From Thiothrix eikelboomii (GTDB lineage: Bacteria > Pseudomonadota > Gammaproteobacteria > Thiotrichales > Thiotrichaceae), in the NCBI RefSeq assembly GCF_900167255.1, contig NZ_FUYB01000004.1, positions 1 to 64,000 on the forward strand: DNA of 64,000 nucleotides. The letters run 5' to 3'. A model generated the notes under the pieces. The model had not been told where the DNA came from and did no database searches. It was given only the letters and a program-made list of their open reading frames with translations. Position numbers and translations under genes: made by a program. This document shows, one piece after another, positions 62,253-64,000 of this stretch. The first letter of the stretch is position 1, and the number at the start of each line of letters is the position of its first letter.

Positions 62253-62930
62253 TTACCCCCGCGCCCGCACGATTTGATACTGGCGAGTCACGTATTGCAC
62301 CGGCACGCTCCAGATATGCACCAAGCGCGTAAACGGGAACAGCAAGAAAATGGTCAAGCCCAGCAAAATATGCAGCTTAAAGATAAAGCCCACATCCGCC
62401 AGATGCGCCGCCGCGCTGCCCTTAAAGAACACAATGGATTGCGCCCATTCCGCCAATTTCAGCATATTGCTGCCATCCAAATGCCCCAAGGTCGGAATGA
62501 TGGTCAGCAAACCCAACGTCACTTGCACCAGCAAAATACCAATCACCGCCAAGTCCATCGTCGTACCCGTAGCGCGTACCCGTGGATCATTCTTGCGGCG
62601 CATGAACAGCAAGAACGCGCCATACCAGCAAGCCGCCCCTGCAATCCCACCAATGAGAATCGCCAGCACTTGCTTCGTGCCCGGAGACATGAACGGTTCA
62701 TACAACCAATGCGGGGTCAGCAAACCCACCAAATGCCCGAAGAAAATCACCAGAATGCCCACATGGAACAAGTTACTCGCCACGCGCATTCCGCTGTTGC
62801 TCAACATCTGGCTAGACCCTGCCCGCCACGTATATTGCGCTTGGTCGTAACGCAGCCAGCTACCAATCAGAAACACCGCCCCCGCCACATACGGGTACAG
62901 CCCAAAGAAAAGTGAATCAAAGTAAGACAT
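62253..62930 (-). CDS. narI: Respiratory nitrate reductase gamma subunit
   Basis: The start at 62930 (MSYFDSLFFGLYPYVAG) gives 225 residues, the usual length. It is a membrane cytochrome b with five helices that passes electrons from quinol to NarGH. The four haem-ligand histidines are at H56, H66 (FHVGILVIFFGH) and H187, H205 (FKLHILLGL, LVHIWSVP), the same numbering as remembered for Escherichia coli NarI. The gene lies one base after narJ, so translation is coupled. The GC content is visibly higher than in the protease gene beside it. Confidence 0.97.
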   Translation of the reverse strand: MSYFDSLFFGLYPYVAGAVFLIGSWLRYDQAQYTWRAGSSQMLSNSGMRVASNLFHVGILVIFFGHLVGLLTPHWLYEPFMSPGTKQVLAILIGGIAGAACWYGAFLLFMRRKNDPRVRATGTTMDLAVIGILLVQVTLGLLTIIPTLGHLDGSNMLKLAEWAQSIVFFKGSAAAHLADVGFIFKLHILLGLTIFLLFPFTRLVHIWSVPVQYVTRQYQIVRARG

Positions 62931-62931
62931 A

Positions 62932-63615
62932 TCAGTTCTCCCGAAAATGCAGCGTGTGGGTTTGGTTGGTGGATTGGGTGGGTCGGCACGATGCGCCTTT
63001 GTCTTCCACAAAAGCGACCATTTCCTCTTCCCAGACCTTATCCATCGCAGCGGCGGTGTCATCGCGGGGTTCGGTTGCCACTTTACCGCGCAATTCCCCC
63101 ATGTTCGGCTGGATGCCAATCATCGCCAGCAACGCATCAAACAACAGATGGTAATTGCTGCCGCGTTCCTGCAAGCGTGCCGATAACAGCGCGAGAATCG
63201 GGTGAACATCACCCAAGCCTTGCGCCGCTTCCGCTTCGCTGCGGGTGGCGAGGTATTCCAGATACAACGGGATGTAATCTGGCAATTCCTTGACACTCAA
63301 CTCCAGCCCCGCATCGCGGTATTGCTGGAGCAAATCCACCATTGCCTGCCCACGATCCCGCGATTCACCGTGAACGTGTTCAAACAGCAACAAGGACAGC
63401 GAACGCCCACGATCAAACAGCGCCACGTAATCTTCCTGCGCATCCAGCAAATTGCCCGTACCCAATTGCTGGATAAAAGCGCTCAGGGAATCGCGCAAGT
63501 TCACCGGCAAACGGGTTTCTTCACGCACCACGTCAATCAAAGCACTCCGTGCTTCGATCAGTTCCGCCGTGGGGTAATCCATTAAGCGTGCCAGTACGGC
63601 AAAAATCTTAATCAT
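62932..63615 (-). CDS. narJ: Nitrate reductase molybdenum cofactor assembly chaperone
   Basis: This 227-residue helical protein is the NarJ chaperone that lets the molybdenum cofactor enter NarG. It has KIFAVLARLMDYPTAELIEA, YVALFDRGRSLSLLLFEHVH with GESRDRGQAM, and LPDYIPLYLEYLATR, the classical NarJ motifs. It overlaps narH by four bases and precedes narI by one base. Confidence 0.96.
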   Translation of the reverse strand: MIKIFAVLARLMDYPTAELIEARSALIDVVREETRLPVNLRDSLSAFIQQLGTGNLLDAQEDYVALFDRGRSLSLLLFEHVHGESRDRGQAMVDLLQQYRDAGLELSVKELPDYIPLYLEYLATRSEAEAAQGLGDVHPILALLSARLQERGSNYHLLFDALLAMIGIQPNMGELRGKVATEPRDDTAAAMDKVWEEEMVAFVEDKGASCRPTQSTNQTHTLHFREN

Positions 63616-64000
63616 GGCTTGACCTCCTGCTTCACGAAGTCGATTTTCTGCACCATGGTCACGGTTTGCTTGCGCCCGCCGAACAGGTTGACCTCGTTAT
63701 TCCCCGTGCTAGTGCCGCAGCCGTCGCCGAAACTGAAACCGCAGCCGCCGCGTTCGGGGAAGGCTTCGCGTGCCAGTTCGCGGTGACTGGTCGGGATCAC
63801 ATAACGGTCTTCGTAATTGGCAATCGCGAGGTAACGGTACATTTCCTTGGCTTGCGCCTCAGACAAACCGACCTGTTCCAGCGCACGGGTATCGTGGATG
63901 CCTTCCACGGTTTCAGCCCGCTTGTATTGGCGCATTGCCATCAGGCGTTTGAGTGCCAATTTCACTGGCTCTTCATCACCCGCTGTCAACAGATTCGCCA
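63612..64000 (-). CDS. narH: Respiratory nitrate reductase beta subunit (3' end only)
   Basis: Only the C-terminal 129 or so codons are in the window; the frame is open to the right edge (ANLLTAGDEEPVKLALKRLM). The visible part matches the NarH end: TRALEQVGLSEAQAKEMYRY, ERGGCGFSFGDGCGTS and VNLFGGRKQ. NarH carries four iron-sulfur clusters, with ligands in the part outside the window. Its stop overlaps the narJ start, and narG is expected upstream. Confidence 0.95.
   Translation of the reverse strand, partial: ANLLTAGDEEPVKLALKRLMAMRQYKRAETVEGIHDTRALEQVGLSEAQAKEMYRYLAIANYEDRYVIPTSHRELAREAFPERGGCGFSFGDGCGTSTGNNEVNLFGGRKQTVTMVQKIDFVKQEVKP

Noticed and set aside
61863-62915. A 350-codon plus-strand frame over ppiC and narI
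   Set aside because: It is antisense to two clearly identified operon genes and is full of Arg, His and Gln, a shadow of GC-rich coding on the other strand.

Overview
The window looks like chromosome of a gammaproteobacterium, probably a Thiothrix/Thiolinea-like member of the Thiotrichales. This is judged from protein character and gene order: ybeZ-ybeY-corC-yebE-like-lnt, rnr-rlmB, purM-purN, nhaR, and a narHJI operon followed by a PpiC isomerase. The genus is inference; no marker gene was compared.

Layout. 1-8970 is an accessory, visibly mosaic region. It holds three paralogues of a TIR/STAND-NTPase/TPR receptor: copy 1 cut by the window edge, copy 2 complete, copy 3 decapitated next to a decayed IS5-type element. 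Two PIN-toxin modules and a group II PLP decarboxylase are interspersed. In the receptors, GC-rich nearly identical ends flank AT-rich divergent middles, and short palindromic repeats of different families sit in frame at the same position of all three genes. 9022-14850 is a homogentisate catabolic operon (MBL-fold protein, flavin monooxygenase, DUF2783 protein, hmgA, fumarylacetoacetate hydrolase-like protein) with a divergent MarR regulator and a candidate operator. 14893-28594 is mixed core: purine genes, a thrombospondin-type calcium-repeat protein, an aminotransferase, an M23 peptidase, a possible unannotated small RNA, nhaR, an Rrf2 regulator, a transglutaminase-elicitor-like protein, an outer-membrane protein, rlmB and rnr. 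28662-30241 is a tRNA-Leu(CAG) with the scar of an integrated element behind it: integrase stub, dead toxin with intact antitoxin, MORN fragment. 30238-38552 has a hybrid histidine kinase and the ybeZ-ybeY-corC-lnt group. 38584-45439 has an EF-hand/peptidoglycan-binding protein and a FecR / TPR-beta-barrel / CHASE2-cyclase group. 45522-55802 has transport and amino-acid genes, a betaine-homocysteine methyltransferase-like gene, a molybdopterin oxidoreductase, yajD and a two-component system. 55999-58815 is the S-adenosylmethionine cycle (metK, ahcY), each gene with its own SAH-riboswitch-like leader. 59102-61413 is a secreted metzincin-type protease interrupted by a frameshift in an A-tract. 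61497-64000 is the end of a respiratory nitrate reductase operon, visibly richer in GC than its neighbours.

Most notable: (1) the receptor family with conserved ends, variable middles and repeat-derived linkers, which resembles a cassette-diversified immune receptor locus; (2) two SAH riboswitches in tandem, one on metK; (3) the A6-tract frameshift of the protease; (4) the membrane cyclase group; (5) a structured, terminator-ended intergenic transcript candidate at 20229-20606. No CRISPR array or rRNA was seen.
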